Below are positions 41,054 through 50,691 of a DNA stretch of 57,724 bases, piece by piece (the first letter of the stretch is position 1; each line of letters begins with the position of its first letter). The translations under genes and the position numbers were made by a program. The DNA is from Streptomyces sp. SID3343. Its GTDB lineage: Bacteria > Actinomycetota > Actinomycetes > Streptomycetales > Streptomycetaceae. The stretch covers positions 1 through 57,724 of the forward strand of contig NZ_WWJX01000770.1 in the NCBI RefSeq assembly GCF_009865215.1, in the 5' to 3' direction. The notes under the pieces are model-generated. The model did not search any database, was not told the origin of the DNA, and saw only the letters and a list, made by a program, of their open reading frames with translations.

Positions 41054-41978
41054 CCTGGATCACCAACCGGTGGGTCGCGGCCCGTTGTACCCGACGCGCG
41101 AGCGGTATCAGCACGGCCACCCACGCGAGCTGGAGGGCGACGCTGCCCCATTGGAGGGCGGGGTCGGCGCGTTCGACCAGGACGTCGAGGGGGATCTGGT
41201 AAAGCCCGGGGAACGGCGTGCCGAACCACAACAACACCTGCGCCCATTCGGGCAGGAAGCGCAGCGGAAAGAAGGTGCCGGCGAAGACGCTCGCCGCGAG
41301 TACCCACACCGCGTTGAGTCCGCGTACGTCGAGGAGCCAGAACGAACCGAGGTTGACGAGATAGCGCAGCGTGAAACTGATCACGGTGCCCAGGGCCAGC
41401 GAGAGCGCGAACAGCGGCCATGTATGGGGACGTTGTGGCAGATACATCGAGAAGACGAGGGCGCCGACGAGCACCGGAACCAGCATCCGGGCCAGCACGC
41501 TGTAGAGGGCACGGCCCAAGTCGGCGGCGAGGAACGCCTCGAACGGGTCGATGGGACGCAGCAGGTCGGCGGTCACGTCGCCGCTGCGGATGCGATCGGC
41601 GAGTTCGTTCCAGTTCCAGACGTGGACGACGCTCATGATGCCTTGGCCCACCCACACGTATGTCGCGAGCTGTGCGGCTTCGTAGCCTCCCGGACGGCGA
41701 CCGTCCGCGGCGACGGCAAGCATGAGCGAGTAGATCATCACACCGAAGACGGTGTTGGTGAACAGCCCGGCGAGGGCTGCTTGTCGATAGGTGGCCCAGC
41801 GGCGAAAGCCCGCACCGACCAACGCGCCGAAGCAACGCGCGCGATCATGCGGGCCGGGTCTGGGCCGGTCCGCAGGGCCGCGGGCGGTGGAGGAGCCGGC
41901 CGGCGCATCAATGGGTGGATCCATCGCAGGATCGGCGGTGCGATCGGCCCTGAACAGGCGTGCGAAAGCGAACGGCAT
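41046..41978 (-). CDS. ABC-2 type transporter permease
   Basis: 310 residues, six transmembrane helices in the last 240. Residues 1-55 are a charged, Pro-rich cytoplasmic N-terminus with no homology, so an internal start such as ATG 41924 is possible. The family motif after helix 2 reads VTADLLRPIDPFEAFLAAD, matching the equivalent in the partner permease. First gene of the three-gene ABC operon, transcribed from about 42.0 kb. No convincing ribosome-binding site precedes ATG 41978. Confidence 0.82.
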   Translation of the reverse strand: MPFAFARLFRADRTADPAMDPPIDAPAGSSTARGPADRPRPGPHDRARCFGALVGAGFRRWATYRQAALAGLFTNTVFGVMIYSLMLAVAADGRRPGGYEAAQLATYVWVGQGIMSVVHVWNWNELADRIRSGDVTADLLRPIDPFEAFLAADLGRALYSVLARMLVPVLVGALVFSMYLPQRPHTWPLFALSLALGTVISFTLRYLVNLGSFWLLDVRGLNAVWVLAASVFAGTFFPLRFLPEWAQVLLWFGTPFPGLYQIPLDVLVERADPALQWGSVALQLAWVAVLIPLARRVQRAATHRLVIQGG

Positions 41979-42172
41979 GGTGAAAAATCCCTTTCCCGGG
42001 ACGGGCTGCGCCGGGCATGCCGAGGGGGCCTCGGCAGGAGGCGTGGGGGATGCTCACTCTTGGTTTCGTTGCGCCGGGCCTGATGCGTGTCGAACGCCGG
42101 CCCCGGCTCGCAACACCCCGGGCAAGGCGAACAACCCTAGCCCATCCTTCGGGCGCACTCTCCCTCTTTGGG

Positions 42173-42201
42173 CTGACCCGTACGAGTGGGCACCCTAATT
42201 T
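42173..42201 (+). promoter_or_regulatory. Candidate promoter of the TerD gene
   Basis: CTGACC (42173-42178), 17-base spacer, TAATTT (42196-42201). It predicts transcription from about 42208, some 30 bases before the GTG start. It is the only A/T-rich stretch in this gap. Confidence 0.45.
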
Positions 42202-42236
42202 TTCGCGGCAAAGGATGAACCGATCAGCACACTCGT

Positions 42237-43577
42237 GTGACGATCGTGCGCATGGTGCAGCAGCTGGGTAAGGGACAGAACACGCCGGTGACCGCGACGA
42301 AAGTGCGTGCGGTCTTCGTTTGGCGCCCGGGGCCGGGTAGTCCGGGCCTGGACGCTTCGGCGCTGTTGCTGGGCACGTCGGGTCGAGTGGCCGGCGACGA
42401 GGACTTCGTGTTCTACAACCAACCGACCCATCCTTCGGGCGCGGTGCGACATGCCGGCAAGGAGGAGGGTTCCTTCTCACGCGACGCGTTGGACATAGAT
42501 CTGGGCGCATTGCCGCCGAGCGTGGACCGCGTCGTGCTCGCGGCCTCGGCGCACAGTGGCACGTTCGCCGGCATCAGCGGCCTGCACCTGTTGGTGAGCG
42601 ATCCGACGGCCGAGGTCGATCTGGTCAGGTTCGACATCGAGAACGCGACGGTCGAGACGGCGATGCTCGCGGGTGAGCTGTACCGGCGCGGCGGTGCGTG
42701 GAAGTTCCGCGCGATCGGCCAGGGCTACTCGACGGGTCTCGAAGGACTCGCGACCGACTTCGGCATCTCGGTGAGCACGCCGGCCCCGGCCCCGCGGTCG
42801 CAGGCGGTCCCGCCGGCGCCCCCGCGACCACATATCGCTCCCACACCTGCGCCTGCGACCGCGCCCGCTCCCCGCCTGAATACGCGCAAGCCCGAACGGG
42901 CGCCGCGCCCCGCCCCGCAGGCTCCCGCGGCGCCTGCGCCGGCGAGCGCCCCCGCACCCGCGCGCCCGCCGGTGCGTTTGAGCAAGGTCACGCTCACCAA
43001 GGCGTCCCCGATGGTCTCGCTCGCCAAAGAGGGCATCACCGGCAGCCGGATGCGGGTCAACCTCAATTGGGTACAGGCCGCCCCGGGCCGAGGCATGCTC
43101 AAGCGGCTGATGGGCCCGACCGACCTCGACCTGTGCTGCCTGTGGGAGCTGAGCGACGGCCGCAAGGGCATCGTGCAGGCCCTCGGCAACATGTTCGGCT
43201 CCAAGGACTCGCCGCCGTACGTGTTCCTCGACGGCGACGACCGCACGGGCGCGGTCAGCACCGGCGAGAACCTCTACATCAACCTCGACCACAAGGCCAG
43301 CTTCAAGCGCCTGTTGATCTTCGCGTTCATCTACAAGGGCGTGACGTTCGACGACGCGCAGGCAGTCGTGACGTTGACGCCGGCGACCGGTCCCGAACTG
43401 GAGATCCGGCTCGACGAGACCGGCGGCGGGGCGCGTTCGTGTGCGATCGCGCTCGTGCAAAATCAGGGTGGCGATCTGACCATCCAACGCGAGGTGCGCT
43501 ACATCAAGGGCAACCAGGCAAAGGTGGACCAGGCCTACAACTGGGGCCTGCAGTGGACGGCGGGCAGCAAGGACTGA
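42237..43577 (+). CDS. Two-domain TerD-family tellurium/stress-response protein
   Basis: 446 residues. Residues 1-180 are a TerD-type beta sandwich starting LGKGQNTPV, with a GLDASALLL strand and an acidic Ca-binding loop region, GDEDFVFYNQPTHPSGAV. Residues 181-243 are a Pro/Ala/Arg linker. Residues 245-446 hold a TerA-like domain with MRVNLNWVQ, LCCLWEL and FKRLLIFAFIYKG. Such proteins are cytoplasmic and take part in envelope and chemical-stress responses. No other ter gene adjoins. GTG 42237, GTG 42246 and ATG 42252 are all possible starts and none has a clear ribosome-binding site. Confidence 0.88.
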   Translation: MTIVRMVQQLGKGQNTPVTATKVRAVFVWRPGPGSPGLDASALLLGTSGRVAGDEDFVFYNQPTHPSGAVRHAGKEEGSFSRDALDIDLGALPPSVDRVVLAASAHSGTFAGISGLHLLVSDPTAEVDLVRFDIENATVETAMLAGELYRRGGAWKFRAIGQGYSTGLEGLATDFGISVSTPAPAPRSQAVPPAPPRPHIAPTPAPATAPAPRLNTRKPERAPRPAPQAPAAPAPASAPAPARPPVRLSKVTLTKASPMVSLAKEGITGSRMRVNLNWVQAAPGRGMLKRLMGPTDLDLCCLWELSDGRKGIVQALGNMFGSKDSPPYVFLDGDDRTGAVSTGENLYINLDHKASFKRLLIFAFIYKGVTFDDAQAVVTLTPATGPELEIRLDETGGGARSCAIALVQNQGGDLTIQREVRYIKGNQAKVDQAYNWGLQWTAGSKD

Positions 43578-43725
43578 CTTCGCGTCGCTCGTGCCCGACA
43601 CCTGGCCCGCGCCCGCGTCGGCGACACCGTGAGGGACTTCGTACCGGCGCCGGCGCCGGCCCTGCGCACGGTGTTCACCGGCGCGACCGCGCCCGCGACC
43701 GCCGGCGGCGTCGCCCGGCCCACCG

Positions 43726-44781
43726 TCACGCGTCGTCGGGGTGGGTGCCCTCGGGGCGTACGCCGATACCGGGCAGGTCGACGTAGCCACCCGAGGTCCA
43801 CGCCCGGGTGCGCAGCCGGCGGGCGCGGTCGATGCCCCAGAACGCGAACGCCTCCAGGATCGACTCGGCCGCCGTGGCTGCGTGCTCGGCGCCGGGCCGC
43901 AGCCACACCTGGCGACCGTTCCCGGGCACGTTGCCCAGTTCGAGGCGGTCCTGGCCGACCCGGACCTCGGCCGTGTGCGCGGGTTCGAGCACGTCGCCGA
44001 GCACGAGCAGGACCGGTTCGACCCAGCCGACCAGCGGCATGTCCACGACGAGCGAGGACAGTACGCGTGGCAACGCCGCGTGGAAGTCGACCCAGTCGCG
44101 CGGTTCCGGGCCGAACGGCAGGAACAGTTCGGCCAGGCTCATGTCGGGACGGCTGACGCACCAGATATAGGGCAGTTCCGCGAGCGAACCGGCGGTCTCG
44201 AACGCGCGGCGCTCGAAGGCCTCGCCCACGCGGGTGGGAAACAGTTCCATCACGAGCGCCTCGTGCGCGTCGTCGCGCAAGAGCCGCAAGGTGATCCCGC
44301 GCGACCGCCAGCGCAGCCACGCGTTCGGCCCGCCGCGCCAAGGCGCGGGCCCGAGCGTCGCGGTCAGCGCGGCGCCGAGCCGGGTGTGCGCGGCGTCCAA
44401 CTCCCGCCCCCGGTCCCGGACGTAGGGCACCGTTCCCCAGGCGCCAGCTTGACCGGCCACGTATCCGAACTGTTGCGCCGTCGCGGCCCCCGGCCCACCG
44501 GTCGGCGTGGGATCGGCGCGGATCGGGAGCGGCGCGGTGAACCGCACGCTCGGCGCGCCGGCGGCCTGTTCGGCCGGTTCGGCCCGGCACGCCAGGCCCG
44601 GCACGCCAGGATCGATCGACATCGCGCCGTCCTCGTCGAGCCGAACCTGCCAGCCCAGCCGGCCGGCGGTCTCCCGCACAGCCCCGGCGGACCAGTCCCC
44701 CCACTCGGCGCCTCGGGCGGCGAGCAGCGTTCGAGCGAGTGTGTCGGCAGCAGGCATCACGGAGACGGCCATGCCCGCCAT
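43726..44781 (-). CDS. Conserved hypothetical protein
   Basis: 351 residues from ATG 44781; later Met codons at 44772 and 44757 are also possible, and the frame is open to 44943. Soluble. An N-terminal helical part (LARTLLAARGAEWGDWSAGA) is followed by an alternating alpha/beta region with LRWRSRGITLRLLRD, ELFPTRVGEAFERRAFE and WVEPVLLVLGDVLE. I do not recognise a family; it looks streptomycete-specific. It converges on the TerD gene, with 148 bases between them. Confidence 0.7.
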   Translation of the reverse strand: MAGMAVSVMPAADTLARTLLAARGAEWGDWSAGAVRETAGRLGWQVRLDEDGAMSIDPGVPGLACRAEPAEQAAGAPSVRFTAPLPIRADPTPTGGPGAATAQQFGYVAGQAGAWGTVPYVRDRGRELDAAHTRLGAALTATLGPAPWRGGPNAWLRWRSRGITLRLLRDDAHEALVMELFPTRVGEAFERRAFETAGSLAELPYIWCVSRPDMSLAELFLPFGPEPRDWVDFHAALPRVLSSLVVDMPLVGWVEPVLLVLGDVLEPAHTAEVRVGQDRLELGNVPGNGRQVWLRPGAEHAATAAESILEAFAFWGIDRARRLRTRAWTSGGYVDLPGIGVRPEGTHPDDA

Positions 44782-44985
44782 GGTCACAGGACTCGGGCCG
44801 ATCGGACCAGACCCTTTACCGATCCGCGCCCGAAAAGATCGTCCACGAACCCACATCGGCGGATTCGCATACCCCCCGCGAACTCGCCGAGGCACCCTCC
44901 GCGCCCCGCCCGTCCACACCCTTCGACGAACGACCCCATTCATACGGGCCGGGCCGGGCCGCCCCGTCCCGCTTCCGCCGCGCCG

Positions 44986-45921
44986 TCACAGCAAATTGGT
45001 CTCCGGGTACTTCCCACTCGGCGTGACGATCGTGCCCGCGTTGCCCTTGAGGATCTCGCCGGCCTGATCGAGCGCACCGATCGCGGCCATGTCACCGGTC
45101 ATCTCGACGAAGCGGCAGGTCGCGTCGACCTTGGGTCCCATCGACCCGGCCGGGAAGTCCTCCGCACGCAGTTGTGTCGGGGTCGCGTTGGTGATCTCCT
45201 GCGCGTCGGGCTCTCCGAATCCGCGGACCACCCGGGGCACATCGGTGAGCAGCAGCAACGCGTCCGCGTCGAGCGCCTCGGCCAGGAGCGCGGCGGTGAG
45301 GTCCTTGTCCACCACCGCCTCGACACCGGTGAGCCGGCCGAGTTCGTTGCGTACGACGGGGACGCCGCCGCCGCCCGCACACACCGCGATCGCGCCGGAA
45401 GCAAGCAGTTGCCGGATCAGGCGGGTCTCGACCACGCGCGCGGGCTTGGGCGAGGGAACCACGCGTCGCCACCACTTGCCGTCGGGCTTGACGGTCCACC
45501 CGCGTTCCTCGGCGAGGCGCTTGGCGTCGGCCTCCTCGTAGACCGGGCCGACGAACTTGGTCGGGTTTTGAAACGCCGGATCGGCGCTGGACACGAGCGT
45601 CTGGTTGATCAGCGAGCACACCTGACGGCCCGGCAGCGCGTTTTGCAGGGACTGGAGGAGCCAGTAGCCGATCATGCCCTGTGTCATCGCTCCGAGGACG
45701 TCGAACGGGTACGGCTGGCGGAGCGACCGGTCGGCCGCCGATTGGAGCGCGAGCACACCGACCTGGGGGCCGTTGCCGTGGGTCACCACCAGTTCGTGAT
45801 CCCGTGCGAGCGGGGCCAGCGACGCGACGGCTTTTTGGATGTTGTGGAGTTGGGTGTCGGCGTCGGGCTTGTCCCCGCGCTGAAGCATTGCGTTCCCGCC
45901 GAGGGCGACGACGACGCGCAT
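44986..45921 (-). CDS. arcC: Carbamate kinase
   Basis: 311 residues. Catalyses carbamoyl phosphate + ADP to carbamate + ATP, the ATP-yielding last step of the arginine deiminase pathway. The amino-acid-kinase fold begins VVVALGGNAML. It has VTHGNGPQVG (about 47-56), AGGGGVPVV, VDKDLTAALLA and KGNAGTIVTP, all canonical. ATG 45921 with GAAGGGA upstream. It is the last gene of the arc operon, 382 bases after argF. That spacing is unusually wide because of a repeat-rich spacer. Confidence 0.95.
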   Translation of the reverse strand: MRVVVALGGNAMLQRGDKPDADTQLHNIQKAVASLAPLARDHELVVTHGNGPQVGVLALQSAADRSLRQPYPFDVLGAMTQGMIGYWLLQSLQNALPGRQVCSLINQTLVSSADPAFQNPTKFVGPVYEEADAKRLAEERGWTVKPDGKWWRRVVPSPKPARVVETRLIRQLLASGAIAVCAGGGGVPVVRNELGRLTGVEAVVDKDLTAALLAEALDADALLLLTDVPRVVRGFGEPDAQEITNATPTQLRAEDFPAGSMGPKVDATCRFVEMTGDMAAIGALDQAGEILKGNAGTIVTPSGKYPETNLL

Positions 45922-46303
45922 GGTGGGTCCCTTCGATCCGGGCGGCGATCGCGACCGAGACAACCGTCGCGACCGCCACGGCAAGACAGACAAGAAGTCG
46001 TACGCAACCCGCACGACGCACAGGACGCCCATGCCCTTGCACGACCCGCACCACGTACACGACCAACGCGACCTACCCAAAGCGCAGGACACACCGGACG
46101 CGATGCACGAGAGGACCAAGCGCATGGAGCACACACAGCACACGAAAACGAGACGCCCAAGCCCACAGGGCACACAAGCCCGCAAACGCACAAGCCCACA
46201 AGCCCGCAAGCCGTCCGAACCGCACCATCGAGAACACCCGCGACCCCGGTACCGGATCGGTCCGGCACCCAGGCCGCGAGCGACAACCGTCGTTGCCGGT
46301 CGC
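45922..46303. repeat. Repeat-rich spacer inside the arc operon
   Basis: The 382 bases between argF and arcC contain short repeats on the plus strand of the form CACAAGCCCGCAAG/CACAAGCCC, clustered at 46157-46211, plus CACGACGC-like elements further left. The minus-strand transcript here would be G/U-rich. No gene or hairpin terminator recognised. Confidence 0.6.
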
Positions 46304-47305
46304 CTAATCCCCCAAAGTGGCGACCATGATCGCCTTGATGGTGTGCAGTCGGTTCTCGGCCTCGTCGAAGACGATCGAGAAATCCGCCTCGAAGACCTCG
46401 TCGGTGACTTCGAGGGCCTCCATGCCGGTCTTCTCGTAGATGTCCTGACCGACCTGGGTGTTGCGGTCGTGGAACGCCGGGAGACAGTGCATGAACTTGA
46501 CCTTGGGGTTTCCGGTCGCCTTCACCACGTCCATGTTCACCTGGTACGCCTTGAGCTGCGCGATCCGGGTGTCCCAGACCTCCTTGGGCTCGCCCATCGA
46601 CACCCACACGTCGGTGTAGAGGAAGTCCACGCCCTTGACGCCCTCGGCGACGTCGGCGGTGTGGGTGATCCGCGCGCCGGTCGTGGCGGCGATCTCCTTG
46701 GCCTTGTCGATGATCGCGCTGTCGTTCCACAGTTCCCGCGGCGCGACCATGCGTACGTCCATGCCGAGCATCGCGGCGGTGATCAGGAGCGAGTTGCCCA
46801 TGTTGTAGCGGGCGTCGCCCAGATACGCGAACGCAACGTGGTGCAGCGGCTTGTCCGAGTGTTCGCGCATGGTCAGCATGTCCGCGAGCATCTGCGTGGG
46901 GTGCCACTCGTCGGTGAGGCCGTTCCACACCGGCACGCCCGCGTACGCGCCCAACTCCTCGACGTACTCCTGCCTGCTGCCGCGGTACTGGATGCCGTCG
47001 TACATCCGGCCGAGCACGCGCGCCGTGTCCTTCATCGACTCCTTGTGGCCGATCTGCGAGCCGCCCGGGTCGAGGTACGTCACGCCCGCGCCCTGGTCGT
47101 ACGCGGCGACCTCGAACGCGCACCGCGTACGGGTGGAGGTCTTCTCGAAGATCAACGCGACGTTCTTGCCGACGAGGCGCTTTCGCTCGGTACCCGCGTA
47201 CTTCGCGGCCTTGAGGTCCGCGGCCAGGTCGAGCAGGTGGTTGAACTCCTTGGGAGTGAAGTCCAGTTCCTTGAGGAAGTTGCGGTGACGCAGGTTGAAG
47301 GCCAT
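46304..47305 (-). CDS. argF: Ornithine carbamoyltransferase, catabolic context
   Basis: 333 residues. Converts citrulline + phosphate to ornithine + carbamoyl phosphate in this setting. The carbamoyl-phosphate loop STRTRCAFE (about 55-63) is present. [20 protein letters not shown] is in the middle, and the ornithine and catalytic motif HCLPAFHD at about 270 completes the site. The long form (333 rather than about 310) resembles the ArcB/OTC type used in arginine breakdown. ATG 47305. Second enzyme gene of the operon arcD-arcA-argF-arcC, which argues for the catabolic role; arcB would be an equally valid name. Confidence 0.95.
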   Translation of the reverse strand: MAFNLRHRNFLKELDFTPKEFNHLLDLAADLKAAKYAGTERKRLVGKNVALIFEKTSTRTRCAFEVAAYDQGAGVTYLDPGGSQIGHKESMKDTARVLGRMYDGIQYRGSRQEYVEELGAYAGVPVWNGLTDEWHPTQMLADMLTMREHSDKPLHHVAFAYLGDARYNMGNSLLITAAMLGMDVRMVAPRELWNDSAIIDKAKEIAATTGARITHTADVAEGVKGVDFLYTDVWVSMGEPKEVWDTRIAQLKAYQVNMDVVKATGNPKVKFMHCLPAFHDRNTQVGQDIYEKTGMEALEVTDEVFEADFSIVFDEAENRLHTIKAIMVATLGD

Positions 47306-47407
47306 GGCTCCAGGCTTCTCTTCGGGCGAGTCGGCACAACGACAGGCAGCGGATCGAGGAACGTACGAACGGCAAACCATCAGGTTATGGGACGGTCTTT
47401 CATCGGA

Positions 47408-48637
47408 TCACCCGACGGCCTCACGCTCGACCGGGCAGCTCATGCAGCGAGGTCCGCCGCGTCCTCGGCCGAGTTCGCTGCCGCGTACGGTCACGACCTC
47501 GATGCCGTTCTTGCGCAGATAGGTGTTGGTGGTGACGTTGCGCTCGTAGGCGAAGACCACGCCGGGCTCGACGGCGAGCACATTGCAGCCGTCGTCCCAT
47601 TGCTCACGCTCGGCGGAACGTACGTCCTGGGTCGCGGCCAGGACCCGGATGTCGGACAGCCCGAGCGCGTGCGCGATCGCCTTGTTCATGTCGGACGCGG
47701 GGTGGTCGGTGACCTTGAGCTCGTTCTCGGAGTCGCCCGGCTCGATCGTGTAGGAGGGCAGCATGCCCATCCCGGCGTACTTGGTGAACGTCTCGCCGTC
47801 GAGCATCGTCATCACCGTGTCCAGGTGCATGAACGCGCGCCTCTTCGGCATGTTCAGCGCGACGATCTTGGTCGCCGAGCCCTGCTTGAACAGCGCCCGC
47901 GCGAGCGCCTCGACGCCCATCGGGGTGGTGCGCTCGCTCATCCCGACCAGGACCGCGCCGTTGCCGATGACCAGGACGTCGCCGCCCTCCATCGTCGCGG
48001 GGAAGCTGCCCTGTCCCGGGTTCCAGACGTTGAAATCGCCCTTGGCGAAGTTGGGGTGATAGTTGTAGATCGCCTCGAAGTGCACCGTCTCGCGGCGCCG
48101 CGCCGGCATCGTCATCGCGTTGATCGCGACGCCGTCGTACACCCAGGCCGAGGTGTCCCGGGTGAAGATGTGGTTCGGGAGCGGCTTGAGCACGAAGTCG
48201 TCCACGTCCATCGTGTGGAACGCGACGCTGTGCGGCTCCGGGATGTACTCCATGACCTCGCGCTTGGTGATGCCGCCCACGAGATAGCGGATCAGTTCGT
48301 CCGGGTCGAACCCTTCGAACAGGCTGCGGAGTTCGTCCACGGCGAGCAGGCCGAACTCGCGTTCGTCGAAGACTCGGTCCAGGACCAGCTTCTTCGCCGC
48401 CGGTTCGCTGCCCAGGCTCTCGCGCAGCAGGTCGGTGAACAGGTGGACGCGGATACCGCGGTCGCGTAGCGCGTCCGCGAAGCCGTCGTGTTCCTCACGG
48501 GCGCGCTTGACCCACAGCACGTCGTCGAACAGGAGATCGTCCTTGTTCGTCGGGGTCAGGCGTTTCATCTCCAGATCCGGGCGATGCAGGATCACCTGCT
48601 TGAGACGACCGGTCTCCGAATCTACGTGGAACCCCAT
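47408..48637 (-). CDS. arcA: Arginine deiminase
   Basis: A 409-residue cytosolic enzyme hydrolysing L-arginine to citrulline and ammonia. Seen are the FTRDTSAW segment, [16 protein letters not shown] with its catalytic Glu, HLDTVMTM with the catalytic His, and [11 protein letters not shown] with the nucleophilic Cys near the C-terminus. ATG 48637 with CAGGAGG at ideal distance. First enzyme of the pathway, placed directly after the antiporter gene. Confidence 0.97.
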   Translation of the reverse strand: MGFHVDSETGRLKQVILHRPDLEMKRLTPTNKDDLLFDDVLWVKRAREEHDGFADALRDRGIRVHLFTDLLRESLGSEPAAKKLVLDRVFDEREFGLLAVDELRSLFEGFDPDELIRYLVGGITKREVMEYIPEPHSVAFHTMDVDDFVLKPLPNHIFTRDTSAWVYDGVAINAMTMPARRRETVHFEAIYNYHPNFAKGDFNVWNPGQGSFPATMEGGDVLVIGNGAVLVGMSERTTPMGVEALARALFKQGSATKIVALNMPKRRAFMHLDTVMTMLDGETFTKYAGMGMLPSYTIEPGDSENELKVTDHPASDMNKAIAHALGLSDIRVLAATQDVRSAEREQWDDGCNVLAVEPGVVFAYERNVTTNTYLRKNGIEVVTVRGSELGRGRGGPRCMSCPVEREAVG

Positions 48638-48794
48638 GGAATGCTCCTCCTGACCGTTGGTGAAGTGAACTGCGGTTGTTGCGTGCACTCGTGCGGGTGG
48701 GGCGGGTCGTGCGGGTGTTACTACCCAAGTCGATGCGCCGGCGGTACGTCGGTCGACCGCGGTGTGCAGCGGGCGCAGGTGCAGGGCGTGCCCC

Positions 48795-50216
48795 CTACGT
48801 GCGCATGTCGATCGTGACGTCCTCGACGTACGTCGCCTCCTTGCCGCCGGGGCCGTACTCGCCGCGCGAGGCCTTCACCCAGATGTAGACCGGGATGCCG
48901 AGCAGCAGCATGATCAGGCTCTTGAGCACCGCATCGGAGCCCGCGCCGTAGACCATCCACAGCGTGAACAGGAAGCCGACGATCGCGATCGTGACGTCCT
49001 TTGCGAGGGCCGCGCGGCTGACAGGGCGTTCTCGGGTGACGAGCCAGAACAGCTGGGCCGACGCGGAGAACATGTAGGGAACCACCGTGGTCACCGTGGC
49101 CAGGAGCAGGATCGTCTCGAACGCGTCCTCGGACCACACGTAGTTCACCGCGACCACGACCGAGGTCAGGATGGTCGCGACCAGGATGCCGAAGCCCGGG
49201 ACGCCTGCCTTGCTCACCGTCGCGAACGGTTTGGGGAACATCCCGTCCTTGGCCGCGGCGTAGGGCATCTCCGCGCACAGCATGGTCCAACCGTTGAGCG
49301 CGCCGATGCCCGAGACGATCGCCATCGCCGCCATGATGCCGCCCCAGACGCCGCCGCCGAACATGTTGTTCAGCGCGTCCGAGAACGGCGCGGAGGAGTC
49401 CACGAGTTCGCCGTGCGCGACGTTGCCCATGACCGCGATCGTGCTGAGCATGTACACCGCGGCGCACGCGAGGGTCCCGTAGATCGAGGCCCTGCCGACG
49501 TTGCGCTCGGGATCCTTGACCTTTTCGGAGGCCACCGCCGCTCCCTCGATGCCGGAGTAGGCGAACACCACGAGTGCGGCGGAGACCTGCAGTGCCCCGA
49601 GGAAGCTGTCACCGCTCGCGTTGAACGGGCCGAAGTTGGCCTTCTCGATGAAGAAGAGCCCCACGATGGCCACGAACATCAGCGGTACGAACTTCAGGAT
49701 CGTCGTCACGAGTTGGAACGCGCCCATGTTCTTGACACCGGAGAGGTTGATCAGCGCGGGGACCCACAGGCCCACCAGGGCGATGGCGATTCTGCCGGGT
49801 GTGGAGTCCCAGTGAAGGAAGTAGTTCACGTAGCCGACCCAGGCCACCGCGATACCCGCGTTGCCTGCCCATGCGGTGATCCAGAACGACCATGCGTTCA
49901 GGAAGCCGGGGAACTCGCCGAACGCTTCGCGGGCGTAGGCGTACGGGCCACCGGCCGCCGGGATGCGGGCGCCCAGTTTGCCGAAGATCACGGCGATGGC
50001 GAGCGCGCCGACCGTCACGAGTGCGAAGGCCAGGATGCTGATCGTGCCGTACTTGGCGAGTGTGGCCGGGAGCAGGAAGATGCCGGTTCCGACGACGCCG
50101 CCTACCACGAGGGCGGTCGCCTGGGACAGGCCCAGGGTGCCCTCGGGGTGGTCGGCGGATGCGGATGCGGGGTCTTGCGGCGGGGCCGGCGTTTGCGGGG
50201 CCGCCGCGTGGCTCAT
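48795..50216 (-). CDS. arcD: Basic amino-acid antiporter (arginine/ornithine exchanger)
   Basis: 473 residues, about 12 helices, APC superfamily. The first-helix motif [10 protein letters not shown] and the [13 protein letters not shown] loop are those of the basic amino acid/polyamine antiporter group that includes ArcD and LysI. The first 25 residues are Pro/Ala-rich cytoplasmic sequence. It should exchange external arginine for ornithine. ATG 50216 behind GGAGGG. First gene of the arc operon. Promoter not identified; an anaerobic-regulator site is not convincing in the 470 bases upstream. Confidence 0.9.
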   Translation of the reverse strand: MSHAAAPQTPAPPQDPASASADHPEGTLGLSQATALVVGGVVGTGIFLLPATLAKYGTISILAFALVTVGALAIAVIFGKLGARIPAAGGPYAYAREAFGEFPGFLNAWSFWITAWAGNAGIAVAWVGYVNYFLHWDSTPGRIAIALVGLWVPALINLSGVKNMGAFQLVTTILKFVPLMFVAIVGLFFIEKANFGPFNASGDSFLGALQVSAALVVFAYSGIEGAAVASEKVKDPERNVGRASIYGTLACAAVYMLSTIAVMGNVAHGELVDSSAPFSDALNNMFGGGVWGGIMAAMAIVSGIGALNGWTMLCAEMPYAAAKDGMFPKPFATVSKAGVPGFGILVATILTSVVVAVNYVWSEDAFETILLLATVTTVVPYMFSASAQLFWLVTRERPVSRAALAKDVTIAIVGFLFTLWMVYGAGSDAVLKSLIMLLLGIPVYIWVKASRGEYGPGGKEATYVEDVTIDMRT

Positions 50217-50520
50217 CGTCCCTCCGGCGAGGTTCGAGTCCGGTCGGATTCGGTGTGCGGGTCCCACCGTTCCGCGCGTCTTGAGGGTGCGCCTCGCCCG
50301 GGCGGCCGGGCACCGGCGCACGTCACGACCTGTTCCGGCACTCGCTCCGGCTGATCAGGGGCGTTGGACTCGCTTCGATCTCCCAGTGACACCGAAGCGA
50401 CATACCCGAAAAATCAAGGTCAATCACCCTCCGTCATACGTCGGTCGAGGCTCCGTCACGCTCGCGATCGGTGCTGTCGGCGCGCCTCGACCGTGCGGGT
50501 GATCACCCACCGGCACCCGC

Positions 50521-50575
50521 CGCGCACCAGCGAGGGGCGGCACTCGCGCTCACGCGAGTGCCGCCCCTGCGTGCG
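50521..50575 (-). terminator. Stem-loop after pnkp
   Basis: A perfect 16-base stem (AGGGGCGGCACTCGCG at 50533-50548 with its complement at 50553-50568) and the loop ctca; a second outer CGCAC/GTGCG pairing extends it. It lies 125 bases past the pnkp stop. No U-tract. The remaining gap to arcD at 50216 has no other feature. Confidence 0.65.
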
Positions 50576-50691
50576 AACAGGTCGATCACCGTGCGCGGGT
50601 CGACCCGAAGGGTCGGCGGCCGCCCGCCCACTCGTCCGATCGTCGGCTCATCGGTCGCCGGCTGCCGGTCGCCAGAGCACCGGTCGCCGGC

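Noticed and set aside
50401..50435. FNR-like TTGAnnTTGAT sequence upstream of arcD
   Set aside because: The half-sites are direct rather than inverted and do not fit the TTGAT-n4-ATCAA pattern; no promoter spacing matches either.
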